Program-made: the position numbers and the translations under genes | Shown here: in pieces, positions 4,654 to 5,316 of the stretch | Layout: every line of letters begins with the position of its first letter | Position numbering within the stretch: position 1 is the stretch's first letter | From: Chamaesiphon sp. | Lineage (GTDB): Bacteria; Cyanobacteriota; Cyanobacteriia; Cyanobacteriales; Chamaesiphonaceae | Assembly: GCA_020059425.1 (NCBI GenBank) | Contig: JAGVCD010000220.1 | Location: forward strand, 1 to 5,316 | Reading direction: 5' to 3' | Length of the DNA: 5,316 bases | The notes under the pieces: model-generated | Told to the model about the DNA's origin: nothing | Database searches by the model: none | Seen by the model: only the letters and a program-made list of their open reading frames with translations

Positions 4654-5316
4654 TTACGGAGAGGGGCGTGACGAATTGTCGCGCAGGTTTTGCCACTGGA
4701 GCAGCCACTGCCGCAATTCTTTTTCGTTGAGACGGCGGTGGTCTGTGGCTAATTGTAATACCTGCTGGAGATCAGTAGCTGGTAGCTTAGTTTGCATTAC
4801 CCAAGCTGTTAGCAAAGTTTGGCGATCGACTAATTGCAGGCTACCCAATCCTAGTTGTTGCTGGAGAGCCAGCTGTTCGGCCTTGCCAATATTTTGCACT
4901 ACAAAATCACTGCTGCGAGCTTGGCGCAACACTCCACCCAAAGCCTGAATATAAGCCAGGCTGTTGTCTACAGCAGGTGGCTGGGGAACGACCACTGCTC
5001 CAAAACGACGATTTTGCTGCCAAATTATCAGGACTAAGACTAGACAAAGATTCAGCAGCACCACTAGCCAAGGTGTTCTCAGTAGATAAGTCAAGCCATC
5101 TGTAGCGGTGCGATCGGCAGTATTAGTACTCTGAACATCATGGTACCCATGCAGATATTCATCTACTACAATTCGCTGCTGCTTGGGGACTAAACTGGCT
5201 AACAGCTCATAGTTTGGCCGCCAATCTTGATAGGCATTAGCAGCCAGGTGCGGCGTAGTAGAAACAATTAACCGACCAGCACCCAGCTGAGCTGATACCA
5301 GTACATTACCCTGAGA
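4654..5316 (-). CDS. DUF4350-domain membrane protein, N-terminus outside window
   Basis: The frame is open to the right edge, giving 220 visible residues, so the ATG at 5094 is internal and the true start lies beyond 5316. The visible part begins in a Rossmann-like domain with a glycine turn (LGAGRLIVST, 11-20) and the DUF4350 signature VDEYLHG (51-57). A single transmembrane segment follows (about 82-99), then QNRRFG (101-106) and a glutamine/leucine-rich helical cytoplasmic tail to residue 220. The soluble domain would then sit across the membrane from the tail, with a further N-terminal anchor expected outside the window. It is the first visible gene of the operon with MoxR and DUF58. DUF4350 genes are recurrent neighbours of MoxR/DUF58 and DUF4129 genes, and the role is unknown. 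Family call rests on the signature, topology and context. Confidence 0.85.
   Translation of the reverse strand, partial: SQGNVLVSAQLGAGRLIVSTTPHLAANAYQDWRPNYELLASLVPKQQRIVVDEYLHGYHDVQSTNTADRTATDGLTYLLRTPWLVVLLNLCLVLVLIIWQQNRRFGAVVVPQPPAVDNSLAYIQALGGVLRQARSSDFVVQNIGKAEQLALQQQLGLGSLQLVDRQTLLTAWVMQTKLPATDLQQVLQLATDHRRLNEKELRQWLLQWQNLRDNSSRPSP

Noticed and set aside
4637..4708. A 24-residue N-terminal extension of MoxR from the GTG at 4708
   Set aside because: It overlaps the DUF4350 coding end, does not resemble MoxR N-termini, and the ATG at 4636 gives the normal length.
4654..5094. A complete 146-residue protein starting at the ATG at 5094
   Set aside because: The frame stays open to 5316 and the upstream residues carry the DUF4350 signature, so the ATG is internal, just before the membrane segment.

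Overview
The window looks like cyanobacterial chromosome. CGATCG, the core of the cyanobacterial HIP1 repeat, occurs 18 times in 5.3 kb, where about 1.3 would be expected by chance. One copy is the full GCGATCGC octamer. The gene content (a SpoIIM/DUF95 membrane protein together with DUF4350, MoxR and DUF58 genes) is also familiar from cyanobacteria. I cannot name a genus from the sequence alone.

Layout, left to right. (1) Positions 1-879, plus strand: the 3' part of a SpoIIM/DUF95-family integral membrane protein whose start lies left of the window. (2) 880-953: a short gap with a small hairpin at the SpoIIM stop and a possible weak promoter. (3) 954-1589, plus strand: a 211-residue protein that I read as a stand-alone PD-(D/E)XK-type nuclease fold of unknown role. 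Its leucine codon use is strikingly different from SpoIIM. (4) 1586-2244, minus strand: a type II toxin-antitoxin pair, with an AbrB/MazE-like antitoxin first and a PIN-domain ribonuclease toxin second, joined by an ATGA overlap. The toxin stop overlaps the stop of the gene at 954-1589 by 4 bp. (5) 2245-2342: the control region of the pair, with a -10 box, a perfect 8-bp-arm inverted repeat at the predicted transcription start and a partial second copy upstream. (6) 2343-5316, minus strand: an operon in the order DUF4350 membrane protein (N-terminus beyond the right edge), MoxR AAA+ ATPase, DUF58 protein with a vWA-like region.

How the genes fit together. MoxR ATPases are typically encoded beside vWA/DUF58 proteins and are thought to act on them as chaperone-like remodellers. 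Here MoxR and DUF58 overlap by ATGA, and DUF4350 and DUF58 both carry membrane anchors, so a membrane-associated assembly is the natural inference. In many bacteria SpoIIM/DUF95 proteins belong to the same neighbourhood. Here SpoIIM points toward the operon from the other side, and 1.46 kb of accessory-looking DNA (nuclease-like gene plus toxin-antitoxin pair) separates the two parts.

I found no RNA gene, CRISPR array, transposase or insertion-sequence ends. Nothing here is clearly an undescribed system. The best leads are the uncharacterised nuclease-like protein, the operator architecture of the toxin-antitoxin pair, and the DUF58 protein with a degenerate metal site.
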